The notes beneath the pieces were generated by a model. The model was not told the origin of the DNA and ran no database searches. It worked only from the letters and a program-made list of their open reading frames with translations. This document shows positions 1-10,758 of a stretch of DNA of 64,000 nucleotides, one piece after another. The stretch is from Rhynchospora pubera. Its lineage: Eukaryota; Streptophyta; Magnoliopsida; Poales; Cyperaceae. Every line of letters begins with the position of its first letter. Position 1 is the stretch's first letter. The DNA lies in NCBI GenBank assembly GCA_028095005.1, contig CM051459.1:4889190-4953189 (forward strand), read 5' to 3'. The position numbers and the translations under genes were made by a program.

Positions 1-83
1 TATAAATGCACGAGATTTATACTTAAAGTGCTTCTCAACCTTGTAATTGACTCATTGTGCATTTTCTGAATGCATATTTGTAG

Positions 84-218
84 ATCCACTTGAAACCTAC
101 GAACAAGGTGCTTGAAAGGCTCTTTGCAGATGTGAAAAAGGATCCATTTGAAGCACGCAACGTCATTCCGCGGCTCATATTTCGATCAGTATCAATTGCT
201 TTAGCAACTACAATTTAA
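84..218 (+). pseudogene. exon-like open segment, unidentified
   Basis: An open frame of 44 codons begins directly after a TAG that would also serve as an intron 3' splice site (pyrimidine-rich stretch, then TTTGTAG). The peptide contains LKPTNKVLERLFADVKKD and looks like a piece of a conserved soluble protein, not random translation. I do not recognise the family. It could be one exon of a nuclear gene carried in by DNA transfer. The similarity to a real exon is an impression only. Confidence 0.2.
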
Positions 219-342
219 GCTATGCTCCCCCTCTCATTCATAAAGTAATGCCTGAGAATTTAAGTTTCTCCTGGCATGTATCTTTTTTTTCTGTTGTCGA
301 ACTAAGAACTGAGCTTGATGCGGTGTCCAGGAACATCTCCAT

Positions 343-801
343 TTATTGATCCACAACCAAAATCAAGGATCCTATGTCCTCTGGTGGAAGCTGAAGTGAA
401 TCAATATATTTCCTGATCTGCTTGATAGACAATTCATGCAACCATTCATTCATAGGAACGATCACTTCGATGTCCCCCTCGGCAGACAATGAGAGGACCA
501 AGCCGAGCACCAGGCAATTATTTCTTACCCTTCCTCCAAGAAATAGGTTATTTTGCCGGTAGATCCTTTGCCAGCTGCAGTCCAGTTGAAGCTTGTTACA
601 GGCGAGCTTCAGAGTGTTCCAAAGTGGTTCCGCGGCCAGTATCCCAACAACCAACCCCTTCGACTCTCGGAATGCCAAAGAGTAAGTGGTTGGTGTACCG
701 CGCGTAGTATATTGGAACCGAGCGCACTCCCGTGGGTTGACCATCATTCCTCCAATCCGAGAAGGGCCGTTCAAACTGTAGACAAAAAAAGTTGACGTCA
801 A
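343..801 (-). pseudogene. C-terminal reverse-transcriptase-like ORF fragment (152 codons)
   Basis: An uninterrupted frame of 152 codons on the minus strand, 21 bp downstream of the next entry and in the same direction. Around residues 87-118 it has FLGGRVRN followed by GDIEVIVPMNEWLHEL. This resembles the 'FLG' motif (RT domain 7) and the start of the thumb/maturase region in group II intron or retron-type reverse transcriptases encoded in plant mitochondria. The first 70 residues are not recognised. With the upstream piece it may be one decayed RT gene whose palm region has been lost. The family assignment is tentative, since no catalytic residues lie in this part. Confidence 0.4.
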
Positions 802-822
802 GCTGGTGGAGAAATAAATTTA

Positions 823-1086
823 TTAAGAGGTGGGAAAGTTAGCAGCCGGGATGCCTCTATCTGCGCATGCAGAGTTTTTTCCATCCCGGTCGAAGATTTT
901 GGCGGATAGGAAGGATGCTAGCAACTCAACGATGCCTTGATTATCCTTGCCGAATTGCTCGGCGAGCTGCTTGAGGAGCAGGTCGTGAGATATGCTATTA
1001 AGGCACTGGACCACTGAAGACCGCACGACGTGGTCCATTCTCGGCCAAGAATTTGGGAAATAGTCAAAGAAAAAGCAGCAGGTCAA
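823..1086 (-). pseudogene. reverse transcriptase fragment, fingers/palm (RT domains 2-3)
   Basis: The 87-codon minus-strand frame contains VVQCLNSISHDLLLKQLAEQ, then a GKDNQGIVELLASFLSAKI stretch, then DRDGKN and RGIP. This is the usual order of the retron/group II intron RT block: D-I-x-x-C-F-D-x-I, the 'LL..L' helix, the 'FL.A' helix and the start of the GxPQG motif. The first catalytic Asp region is degraded (SSVVQCLNS instead of DIVQCFDS), and homology stops just after RGIP, where PQGSPLSP would be expected. A related piece lies at 28853-28993 and a palm piece with YADD at 49864-50085. It is inactive as it stands. Confidence 0.55.
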
Positions 1087-1089
1087 TGC

Positions 1090-2264
1090 ACTCCCTGGGA
1101 ATTATAGAAATCGGGTAATCCACTAAAAAAAGTCCCTTCCCTCGCTCTCAGTTAATATGGATGGGTCAATCCCTTCCTGGAAATTCAATCAAGTAAGAGT
1201 CCGTTCGTCCCAGGGCAAAAGCAATCTATTGCCTGAAAATGCTGGTGCTGCTAATATCTCCTCGGCGGAGGGGGTTGCTTATTGGAATGCTTCTCGGAAT
1301 TTCGTTGATAAATCTGGATCACAACAAACACTCATTCTTCTGAGTGAGACCCATCATGCCCACCCGGATTAGTCGACATAGTTACTTACTGCGCGGAAAA
1401 TGAGAAAATCCAAATCATCATATGCCTCACATCCACCTTCCTTTCCTTCCCTAAGAATATAAAGAATCTATACATTCTTCTGGCTTCCTGCTTCGACATA
1501 GCAGACTGGAAGGCGTACCAGCAGGAGTTGAAGGTTCTTGAGGACAGATTGGAGTACCAGCAGGTGAGTACCTGCAGGAGTATCTGATGCTTTAATTTTT
1601 TTTTTTTCTTTTTTATGCTGCTTTTTTTTTATTCTTTTTGGTGATTCCTTTCTTTCTGGCGCCATTTGAAAATGGATTTCTCCTACCTATATAGATGCCA
1701 GGTTTTAGGCAGTCACACACGTCTTTTACGCCTAGGAAGGATGCCCCTACCTACGATCATTCCATACTCTGCCTTCGCCCGAGCGGTCCCCTGGGAAGGA
1801 AGCCAATAATGGGAGTGTAAGGACAGAACTTCATTGAAAGGATTTTCACTGCCCCACCGTGCCGCAGGGACGAACTTCAATAGCCCATCAGAGCACTCTC
1901 AGTAAGGGGGTGCCGGGAACTCTTGAAGATATCGATAGAAGAACATTTATTAAAAATAAGTTTCAGTGGACGCGGAGCCAATAAGTTAAGTTTTTCCGCG
2001 TAAGGTCAGGAACCAGAAAGGCCTATTTTTAGAAGCAAGGCATTGCAAACAAATAGGTAGAGCAGAGAGCTTACCTAGGGAGCGAGCTTGTTGTAGTTGG
2101 TCTAAAGGGATAAATAAAGGACTGTCTCGCTACTACTTCCCCTTTACTTTATTCCCGGGAAAGAAGGAAGATCGAATCCGGGTAACTAACTCTTCCTTCT
2201 TAAAAATATATATCCCAGCTCGTTTTCTTCGAGCCTTCCCCTTACTCGTTCTTGACCCGGTTCA
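1090..2264. other. spacer, no gene recognised
   Basis: Mitochondrial-type spacer. It contains T-rich runs around 1597-1630 and short open frames (for example 1157-1372 +) with no family resemblance. No tRNA, rRNA or exon was recognised. Confidence 0.5.
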
Positions 2265-2336
2265 CTGGAGTAAAAGGATTCGAACCTTTGCATGTCGGTA
2301 CCAAAAACCGATGCCTTACCACTTGGCTATACTCCA
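2265..2336 (-). tRNA. trnQ: tRNA-Gln (UUG), plant mitochondrial type
   Basis: Read on the minus strand, the 72-nt sequence folds as a full cloverleaf. The acceptor stem is TGGAGTA/TACTCCA with discriminator G. The D-arm is AGCCAAGTGGTAAGGC. The anticodon arm has the loop TTTTGGT with anticodon TTG, and the T-arm is AAAGGTTCGAATCCTTT. It matches the native angiosperm mitochondrial trnQ by recall and differs from the plastid gene. It decodes CAA/CAG in mitochondrial translation. No intron or defect is seen. It is the only standard plant mitochondrial gene recognised in the window. Confidence 0.93.
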
Positions 2337-2990
2337 TCCATATGGTTGGCCCCTGCCTGGGGGGGAGGAAGGAAGACGCAAAAGAGGCCTATATCTCATA
2401 TTTCGGCCCCGGAGTGCCTGCCCCAAAAGGAATCGTGGATCCTAGAAGTGGATTACCTTATGGGTATTTAGCAACATCATTCGTTGGATTAGTCGTAAGG
2501 CTGCGCCCTTTACTATATATGATATTCAATATGATATTTCGATGCAACCAGTATAAAACCAACTATTACTTGGGTCGAACCCAACCTACCATACCCATCC
2601 GAATGACTGCTTATTACCGGAATCATCATCCAAATAAACTCTTTTAGATAAATATGAATTTCAATAAAGAATTAAACTAACAGTTCTAAATTTAACACCA
2701 ATGCTGCGCACCGCCTCTCCTCTCTTGAATTTCCGTAACGCAGGCAACGCGCCCTCATTCGTTTCGAATCAAAAGATTCTCATTCTGCTGAGTTTTCAGG
2801 TAATGCTTTTTCTCGAACGAATCCTATATACTCTGTCCGTTAAACCTAGTCTTTTCCGATCTGCCTCTTTGATTAGCAAACTCGTGTCTCCGCCTGCCAA
2901 AGCTTGAAGCTGCGCCTTCTTTCCATATCTAGCTTACGCTTAGCAATTACATTTATCTCAAACCTAACATAATTAGCTAGCTGTTCCACA
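2337..2990. other. spacer downstream of trnQ
   Basis: A 131-codon plus-strand frame covers the tRNA and about 300 bp beyond it. Because it reads through the tRNA in antisense it is probably accidental. Nothing else was recognised. Confidence 0.4.
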
Positions 2991-2993
2991 AAC

Positions 2994-3453
2994 TTAGACA
3001 TCGGTGGATTCGCTCCGCGCCTCATTAAAGAGTAAAGATAGTCCTTTGATACAAACTAGTTCTAACTCATATATTAAAATATGAATTATAGACCTTTCTG
3101 TGCTATTAAGCCTTCTAGTTAATAGATACTCCTTAGCAGAAGGTTGGTCCTTTTTGATGAGTATGTCCATAATAATAGGACATCTAGCATATACACCTTC
3201 AGGATTGGAGAAGTCATGTGTGAACCCTTCAAGCTTCCTCTGCACATCTTCGGTATAGGCCGGGGGAATAACCTTCAGCTTGATATTGCTTTAACTTCTC
3301 AGCGCAATCCAGGTAGACTTTATTTATATAATAAGAATAGATTTGGCTCTTCATACTAGAAGGGGTGTATGAATCAGCAATACCCTTTTCCCTATCCTTT
3401 AAGTACTGATGCCTAATTCTATATAGTTGCGATGTAAATCCTGCGCCCTTCAC
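2994..3453 (-). pseudogene. unidentified ORF split by one frameshift
   Basis: Two minus-strand frames (3453-3229 and 3245-2994) overlap by 17 bp and read naturally as one protein broken by a single frameshift near 3235. The first ends in AEKLKQYQAEGYSPGLYRR and the second starts with KLEGFTHDFSNPEGVYARC. The combined product would be about 150 residues, hydrophilic, with helical charged stretches and no signal peptide or membrane segment. I do not recognise the family. A mitochondrial plasmid or nuclear origin is possible. The continuity of style across the break argues for a real decayed gene over chance ORFs. Confidence 0.3.
3011..3022 (-). repeat. 12-bp dispersed repeat AGGCGCGNAGCG
   Basis: CGCTCCGCGCCT on the plus strand. 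First of 15 copies in the window of the element AGGCGCGNAGCG. Confidence 0.6.
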
Positions 3454-3610
3454 ATAAGAATTTGACTCACTAGCAGAAGAAAGAGTATAAACAGGTAGAA
3501 GTAAATGATTATGAATAGAGGACCTACTGAAAGAATGAAATAATAGATAGCTTCGCTCCTGTAACTCCGCAGGGTAAGCTTTTCATTCCTCCTACGATAC
3601 ATACAGTTTT

Positions 3611-3650
3611 GAAGCTTTTGTTCGTAACATTAGTAGTTACGAACGAAAGG
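3611..3650 (+). repeat. hairpin repeat, copy 1
   Basis: Contains GTTCGTAACATTAGTAGTTAC followed by GAACG. The outer arms CGTTCGTAAC and GTTACGAACG are reverse complements around ATTAGTA, so the copy can form a near-perfect stem-loop. It shares the flank GAAGCTTTT with the copies at 44615 and 60094. Confidence 0.75.
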
Positions 3651-4354
3651 GCTAGTCAAGTGAAGAACACAGTTTAAACATTCTTTTCTTATATCACTTA
3701 AGAAGCACTTTTGTTACAGAAATAAAGAGAGTGCAGAACCTATGAGTTCTATACAGAGGCAGGGGCTTTGGATTGTAAATAGAGTTGATTCAAGATTGAC
3801 TATTGGTATAGAAGCGAACTGTCTCGAACTAGATCACTGGCTTTCTTTCCGTCTAGCTCTTTTTACTCCGGAGAATGAAATTTATTTGGGGTTGAGACTC
3901 TACTCTATAGATCGATGTGGGTGAAGACTTGCTAGATAGAAGAGCTTGTGTCACTGACTTGCAAATATAATTATATATTATTATAATAAATATCATAAAT
4001 CCACTTGCTTGGCGTATCAATTGCTCCATCTTGCACTCCTTCTATTTCTAGTCCAACTAGCGAACCTACACATTAAAAGGAAGCCTTTCCAACAATTTCT
4101 TGATTTATGGCATCCGGCATTGATTCCTGCCTGCGGGTAGGCTTGGAGTTCAGAATTCCCAAGAAAAACAAATCTTAAGAGGCAGGGAGGTGAGATTTAA
4201 TGGCAAGCTGAGCTGACAGTGCAAAGGAAGTAAGCTATCCAGCTTTTTAGTATTGCAGGATTAGAAATACCTAACTTGGTATACTTGACTGAAGATTAAA
4301 GAAATGGCAAGTTATGCGAATCATAGGGGCACCTAGAGATATATTATTTATATA

Positions 4355-4366
4355 AGGCGCGTAGCG
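4355..4366 (+). repeat. 12-bp dispersed repeat AGGCGCGNAGCG
   Basis: AGGCGCGTAGCG, an exact consensus copy in spacer. Confidence 0.6.
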
Positions 4367-4920
4367 ATAAAAATAATTACAAATAAAATTCACATGCGTG
4401 CGTTCCAATAAACTCATTTCTTAGTTTATTCTTTAGCAGCCACAAAGAAAAATAATTTTTTAGCAAATATTTTTCATGTTCAATAATTCCAATTTCATGA
4501 ATTTTTTTCAAAGAAAGGATACTTGATTAAATCACAGGTAGGCACCCAGGAGCATAAGCAGAAAAGAGCCAGCACGGAGCCCCTTCATATTACTTCTGGT
4601 AGAAAGGACAGTCTTAATTAAAAAAAATATGAGGTCTCTCAAAAGAAATAAAAAGGGATAAATAAATTCAGAGGTTCCCTTCGTCCTGCAAAAGAGTTTT
4701 ATTTTACATTCCACCCACATCCACTCTTGGAGTTGCTTCTTCCGAAAGAGTAGTGTATATAAAAAGTAATGTACTTTGTATAAGAAAAGAGATTCCAGTT
4801 GGGAGTTCAAAGCGGGGCACCTGGCTTGTCGTCTGTTCTGTAGTAAGTCATTCATAGGCGCTTTCCTTTTAGTTAGACTTCTCTAACTATATCTCACGTT
4901 GGTAGGCTTTTTTCTTTCTC

Positions 4921-5103
4921 TTGTCCGTGCCTTCTTCAATTCGGACCATTGAAGCCAGCATTGCCAGTGCATCTGCAAACTGATTCTTGGTTCTGGGCAT
5001 GTAACTGAAGGTGATCTTTTAGAACCATATTATCAGCTCCTCGAGATATGATCGATACGGGCTTAGGCTCTCTGGTCTTCCAATCTCCGCTTTGCATATA
5101 ATG
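4921..5103 (-). pseudogene. Ty3/Gypsy RNase H C-terminal fragment
   Basis: On the minus strand one frame begins GDWKTREPKPV and another, after a shift, reads SYMPRTKNQFADALAMLASM. Both are hallmarks of the RNase H end of plant Ty3/Gypsy polyproteins, where the spacing GDWKTREPK...ITFSYMPRTKNQFADALATLASM is usual. At least one frameshift and the loss of everything on both sides make it a non-functional relic of nuclear origin. The right-hand border falls directly against the 12-bp repeat at 5104-5115. Confidence 0.72.
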
Positions 5104-5115
5104 AGGCGCGTAGCG
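5104..5115 (+). repeat. 12-bp repeat at Gypsy fragment border
   Basis: AGGCGCGTAGCG, abutting the edge of the Gypsy homology. Confidence 0.65.
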
Positions 5116-8100
5116 GGCTCCATCGAGTTCGCTTTCTTCTAACGAAAACAAGAAGTGGAATAAGGTCAGTCAACACCCAAGAAAAGAAAGGGGAGAGTCT
5201 TGTTCAGCCGCTTCAACTTCATCATTGGGATTTGAAAAATCAACACAATAACCATGAGGCACAGCGAAGTAAGCTTCGTCGGGGTTAATTTCATTGATTG
5301 GAGCGTTACTAAAACTCAAAAGAAAATGCAGACTTGGGTGGCCGGCACAAGCCCATCAGAAGCATCACTAGACAAAGACTCAGACTCGTCATCAGACTCA
5401 TTGAATCAAACTACTGCAGGGAAGATTAAGAGGGTATTAAGTAAATTTGTGATGGGGAACGAAAAATCTCATGCCATAGCTGATGACCGGTCATTAGTTG
5501 TATTAAGCAGGCGCGAAGCGGCTGGTACTTTTCTTAGGGGTTAAGAAAACGTGGGACTAGATCTCAAGTCAGTTGTTCTTTCTATATATGTGTGTGCTGA
5601 TTCTCAGACGTTTTTTGTTGTTTCTTTCTTTTGAAAAAATCAGAGCCTCTCTACTCTATTGTTATTTCAGTTAGATCCATAGCTTCCATTCAATTAAATT
5701 GCTCCAATCCCCACGAGGATGCTAATCTTGAAGGTTTTCCCATGGCCGAGATCTCCTGCTGTCCATAAGGAGGTGCCGCTGAAAAGCTCATCCGGGCCAA
5801 CTTGTAAGTTTTACCTGGTAGAATACGTTACAAGTAAGAGCAACTTTGTGTAGTATGGTCTAAGCCATAGAAATGGGTGAGGTGGAAAAAGAAAAGATAA
5901 GCCCTATGCTTTTAGTGCGGTGCATGCATTAGATAGTAAGTTGTGGAATCGGGACTCCCTCTCTTTGTCCTTACTGGTGGATATGTAGCATGAACAGTAA
6001 ATAAATAGTGTACTTGAACCCAGCTCTGCCCCTCCTTCTGCCTATCTTAAGCGGGGAGAATTCTGGAATGCCAGCCAGTACATATGGAGGATTGCGTGCA
6101 GATCGTAGAAAAGACAAAGGAGATAGTATCTTGAGTTTTTCGTTTCTAGTAGTAGGGTATTCTCCTAGTAAGGTGGTGGCTAATTTCCTGTTATCATACA
6201 TATAGAGTGGCTGGCTGTTCCCTATTGCCCCGATTGCTGACCTCTTCTTTTTAGTCGGCTGGCTCATTCATTTCTTTATTTTTCTCCGTTTTCGTACGCC
6301 TCCCTGCAAATAATCACTCTCGATTCTCGGGCCTAATATTATAAGAAAAGAGGATCTTGTCATTTGACTAAGTGGTCATCCAAATCTGCATCATTTTGCC
6401 AATCGAAATTTTACCTATACTTCTGTGATCACGAATGCCGTCTCACCCACCTTTAGCAAAGCTTGTTAATAAGCAGATGTCTTTGATCTTCGATTTTGAG
6501 TTTTTGTGGGGACTTTATAGACAGCGTTGAAAGATATGGGAGTCCTCAGCCTACGCTAGGGGGATGATGAAAGCTCCGGGCTGGCTTACGAGCATAAACT
6601 CCAACCAGAAAAGCAAAGAATTAATTTTTAGAATCAATGTCATGTCTTCTCTTGTTACAGGTAAAGAGTTCACCAAAGTAGTGAGTGAGGAAGTTTAGCT
6701 TGAGTTCGTCGATAACACGTTGATGGTACAGAAGGAGTTCAAGTGAAAGCTTAACATTGATCAGACGAGGACCTATACGCCGCCTGTCTTCCATAGGTAT
6801 AAGATAAATATGACGAACTTTAATCAAGGCGATCCTTCTTAGGCACGTTTTATAAGACGAGTATTGCTAGCAGCACAGAAAAGGCTCTGTTCTTTTGGTT
6901 TATAAGCTAAAAGAGCCCTACATTTTAACAAAACAAGCTAAACCTTGAAAGCGGGTAACGAACAATACGCTTCATAAAGTCCTCTCGATATCGTAACTTG
7001 TAGTAGCAGTACGATAGAGCGTTTTCCTAGTTCGCGGCAGTGAACAAGACAGCAAGCGATCGTACCGATTTCTTACAGGGCTAATTCCATTAATCAATCA
7101 ATTAGGATCTACCATTCTCCTGGGCTTCTTTTTCCGGGATTCTGCTCGATAGCAGGTAAGCTCACATCCATTTAGTGTTTAGAAAACAAGGAAAATCAAT
7201 GCCTGCCGAAGACTGACAACCAACATCGATTGGTATTACAGGGCCTATTAGTTATCTCGTACTCGCGGTTTGACCTACCCAACCAGCAACTGAAGTGGAA
7301 TACTGACTGACTCAGGTGTTGGCTTTTAGCTCACCTGCCAGTCAATATTCTTATTAGATCCGTGTGCCAATGGTGTTTCCAACACCAAAAGTATGGTATA
7401 CTCAAGGAAAGTACTAGCTTCACCGGAAAAACCACTGGAACGAATGTGTGATCGCGGATTCCACGGTAACAGTTGTAGTTCCTGCTCTACATTAGGAGCA
7501 TAGGGGCTCTATCTACATACAGAGTTTGACCCACGGTACGATGCAGCTGAAAAAAGGTAAGCCGGAACAGTGCTTGACCCATTTAGTCAAAGAGACTGAG
7601 CGAGTGAATCGGTTTTCTGTTCTTTCAGCAGATCTTACGAGCTTTCATAGAAAGCATACTAGATCTTTTACCGCGTACAAGGACAAGTGGTGGGTAATCA
7701 CGACACGGAAAGTCGCATCCTGTCTTTTCCAATAGATAGGATTCTCTCGTCTTTTTCCTCATAGATAGTGGTTGTTGTTACTAGAAGAAGAGTTGAGTAT
7801 AATGATTTGTTGTGAAAGACTTCCTTGGCAAACGTTGAGTTGGTTGAAAACACCAGATAGAAAGATCAATGCAAAATAGAACTCGAAAGAACGATCGAGG
7901 ATGGTTATGCACATATGAGATTTAACTACCACCTCGAAATACAAAATATAACTCGAGGAAGATTCCGATCACTCGTTCGATTTCTTTGTCCGGGAGTCGA
8001 GGAGTAGTGCTCTGGGGGAGTTCTCTGTGTCAGTGGTCCTACAACCCAAAGGGGTCACTTACCTGTGGTGTTTCACAGGAGTTTTTTTACCTCTTGGTTC

Positions 8101-10322
8101 CAAAGAGAAGGCGGAATTTTGGCTGTCGGGCACTCAGACAACAATTTCCTTTGCCATTGAATGCCTAGCTTACGTATTTCGATAAGCAGAAAAAGTTAAC
8201 ATCCCCTCGTAACGTTGTTAAACTTATGCCTCCCCCCGTGATGACCTATCCCTATAACTATAACTAAGTAATACTCTCTCCTATTTTCCTACTTTACTAA
8301 CTTGACCTATTGGGTATCAACACTACGGGGAGACACTTACTGTAACTTCCCTAAGAACTACTTGACCTAGCCCCTCCTTAGTGAAAAGAGACGAGTACAT
8401 ATTAAACTTTCGTTATCCTTTCCCTACCTAAGCTTTTTAAAGAAAGGATTCTCATATATAGTTTGGTGACGACCTACTCTATCTAGTCCGTCCCAATCCA
8501 TAAGACCAAAGACAAGCTTGACCCGACCTGCTTGCCCAAGGCAATAGACAGAAAGGTATTCTATTATGGCCGTATAGTTAGAAGACTGATCGACGTATAG
8601 TTAAGTTTACATATCTGACCGAGTTTCCTTCTGCTTGTACACACCGCCCTACATAGATAGTCTAGTTCGTTTACAAGATAAAACACATCACATATTAGAG
8701 GAAGGTTCAGCGACCCATATACCAATGAGCTATTACACTACTGTACCGAATCTTTCACTTCAAGTAAAAACCTTGCTACGCCGGTCAGTCCCATTCCCTA
8801 GCCCTACCAATGCCAAGCCTTCGCTTCATCGGTTCTAGAAAGATGAGAGTTGAGTTAGACTCAAGAAAGGGACAGTAAGAACTCATAGATCACAGCAAAA
8901 ACACCTGAAATGACCTCACCGAGTCGTCCTCTAACCTATGTGCACTAATCCCTTGCCCTAGCCCTCTGTTCTTTACTCAAGTTACCTAGCCGCCCATCCC
9001 TATCTGGTATGTTCCGACCTACCATTAACTCATAGAGGAAAGATTTCATAGTTGAGGTTGTCCTACATACAAAGCCATAACTTGGAAAGTCAGAACTCCT
9101 ATTCATATGCAGTAAGAAGAGCAAAATAACCATCTTCAGCTTCAAGCCGGGAAGTCCGTCACTTCAAGAACAGACATAGGAAGGACTTGGGTATCCCCCG
9201 TTACTGCGGCTCTTATTCCGAAACCTCTTATTCCTATAAATTTGAGCACTGAATTTGCTAACTTCAGACATAGAGCCAACGAAGACCTCTTCTCTAGAAT
9301 GAACTAATACTCTCCGCCCTCCTATACGCAATAACAGGCTTATGCCCATTCTCTAGTTTGGTTTTTCTGTATGTATTTTTTATCTTCCCTATTCAAAGAA
9401 ACTTCTACATATATGAGCAAAATAGTAGAGTGCTCCTTTAGACAAGAACTAGCTTTCTTGCCTACTTGACGTCACTTGCCCTAGTTCTGCTCTTACCTAG
9501 TACTTCCAACAAGCCTACTCTGACCAACTGCCCATCCTACCTCCTCTACGTTTTTGACAGCCCATCTTTTTGTCTTTTGTCTCAGTAGAGTCTTTCAGTG
9601 GCTAACTGTTTCTAAGTAATGGGAAAAGGAGAATTGATCTTCTTCGCTTCCCCGCTTTCGCTACGTTCCCGGTGAGGCGTAGTTTCATGTGCTGGGCAGG
9701 CAAAACTCTCTTTAACCTGGGAATAAACATTCTTTTAATCGTCTGGCAAGCTGGTGACATCCCTGACTTCCTCGTCTCGAATCCACTCTTTTGACTATAG
9801 CGATAAAAGTGATATCGGTCATATAGCCGGTAAGGATAGAAGAGATCCCACGCCCGGGAGAAGTAAGAAAACCCTTTTTCGGCTTTGTTTCAATTGAGGA
9901 AGTCGTGAAAAACAAAGACTTTTTCCTTTATCGGAAATTCTTCTTGAAAAAAGTTAATTTCCGGGTCTCATTTCTCTGGGTTTATGGGATTGACCGGGAC
10001 AAACAAACTATTGAATATAAAACTATTCCCTGGCTCGCACTCTCTTCGGATTTTCAGCTGGGAACTTTCTGCTTAAGCAAATCAATCTGCTCTCTTACTT
10101 CGTGTCTCGCTATCCAGCAAAGAAACACTTTGAGCATCGGTGGACTGTATGACTCGCGAGCTTTCTTTATAATGGTCTGACTCGAAGTCGAATGGTCGCT
10201 GGCAGTCAGTAACACCTCATGGGAAAAAGAAAGTAGAATGCGCTCCTTCGGGTGTCTTGGAACTAGCTTCTTGGTCGGAAGACTCGCTCTCTCGAATGGG
10301 TACCAAAACATCACTATGTCGG
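5116..10322. other. 5.2-kb spacer without recognised genes
   Basis: Many short frames but none with a family signature. The largest with unusual composition is 5254-5544 +, 96 codons with a Ser/Asp-rich middle (ASLDKDSDSSSDS), unidentified. Another 12-bp repeat lies at 5509-5520. From about 8200 to 9560 the plus strand becomes rich in short CCTA/CTTGACCTA-type words, distinct from the flanks. A 15-base match to the universal small-subunit rRNA 3' motif occurs near 8637 without supporting context. Confidence 0.4.
5509..5520 (+). repeat. 12-bp dispersed repeat AGGCGCGNAGCG
   Basis: AGGCGCGAAGCG variant, inside the 96-codon unidentified frame near its 3' end. Confidence 0.6.
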
Positions 10323-10358
10323 TTTTCACTCTATACATTAGTAGTTACTCGCTGGGCG
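10323..10358 (+). repeat. hairpin repeat, copy 2
   Basis: TTTTCACTCTATACATTAG then TAGTTACTCGCTGGG. The left arm has diverged (CTATAC in place of CGTAAC), while the loop and right arm are conserved. It lies 77 bp from a Gypsy fragment. Confidence 0.65.
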
Positions 10359-10434
10359 TAGCAGGAAAAAAATATTATTGGAAAGGCGGATTAGATACGA
10401 ATCTCGTTAGGGAAACTAATACTCCGGGCCGGCC

Positions 10435-10650
10435 TCATTCGGTAGATAGTGAATAGGGGTTTAGTGAGGGTAGCAAAGGATGCGTGAGTTTCTGTTGCAG
10501 CAAATGTTGGAGACTTTCATGGTCTGTCTTGATCACAAAGGGCTGTTTTTGCAAATAATGCCTCCATTTTGGTATTGCCATCACCACAGTCATGAGCTCT
10601 TTTTCGTATGTTGACAACCCTGTACTTCTTACTCCTAAGGCTTTACTCAT
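10435..10650 (-). pseudogene. Ty3/Gypsy RNase H fragment
   Basis: A 71-codon minus-strand frame reads SKALGVRSTGLSTYEKELM, then VVMAIPKWRHYLQ, then FVIKTDHESLQHLLQQKL. This is the core of Ty3/Gypsy RNase H: the S..LS.YEKE.LA...A...WR.YL motif and the catalytic D in TDH.SL. It is open but isolated, lacking reverse transcriptase and integrase. It is of nuclear origin and different from the RNase H relic at 4921-5103, which comes from another part of the domain. Confidence 0.85.
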
Positions 10651-10758
10651 GTAGGCTATAGGTCTACCGTAAACGAATCAGCTCTACGAGGACAGAAATG
10701 TCGAACTGATGAGGATAAACAACCTTTCCTATAAGTTCTTTATGATTTTCTATGTATG

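Larger units (their letters stand above)
3460..4920. other. spacer with one hairpin repeat
   Basis: Apart from the hairpin repeat at 3611-3650 and a 12-bp repeat at 4355-4366, no gene was recognised. The minus-strand 107-codon frame at 4532-4855 is hydrophobic in part and unlike any family I know. Confidence 0.4.

Noticed and set aside
2252..2647. 131-codon plus-strand ORF
   Set aside because: It starts by reading the trnQ gene in antisense. No conserved domain was seen.
8637..8653. TTGTACACACCGCCC, identical to the universal 3' small-subunit rRNA motif
   Set aside because: Neither the preceding helix-43/44 sequence nor the following GTCA context is present. A 15-base match alone does not support an rRNA fragment, although a short rDNA scrap cannot be excluded.
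9905..10180. 91-codon plus-strand ORF starting KNKDFFLYRKFFLKK
   Set aside because: Short, with overlapping ORFs on the opposite strand of equal quality and no domain.
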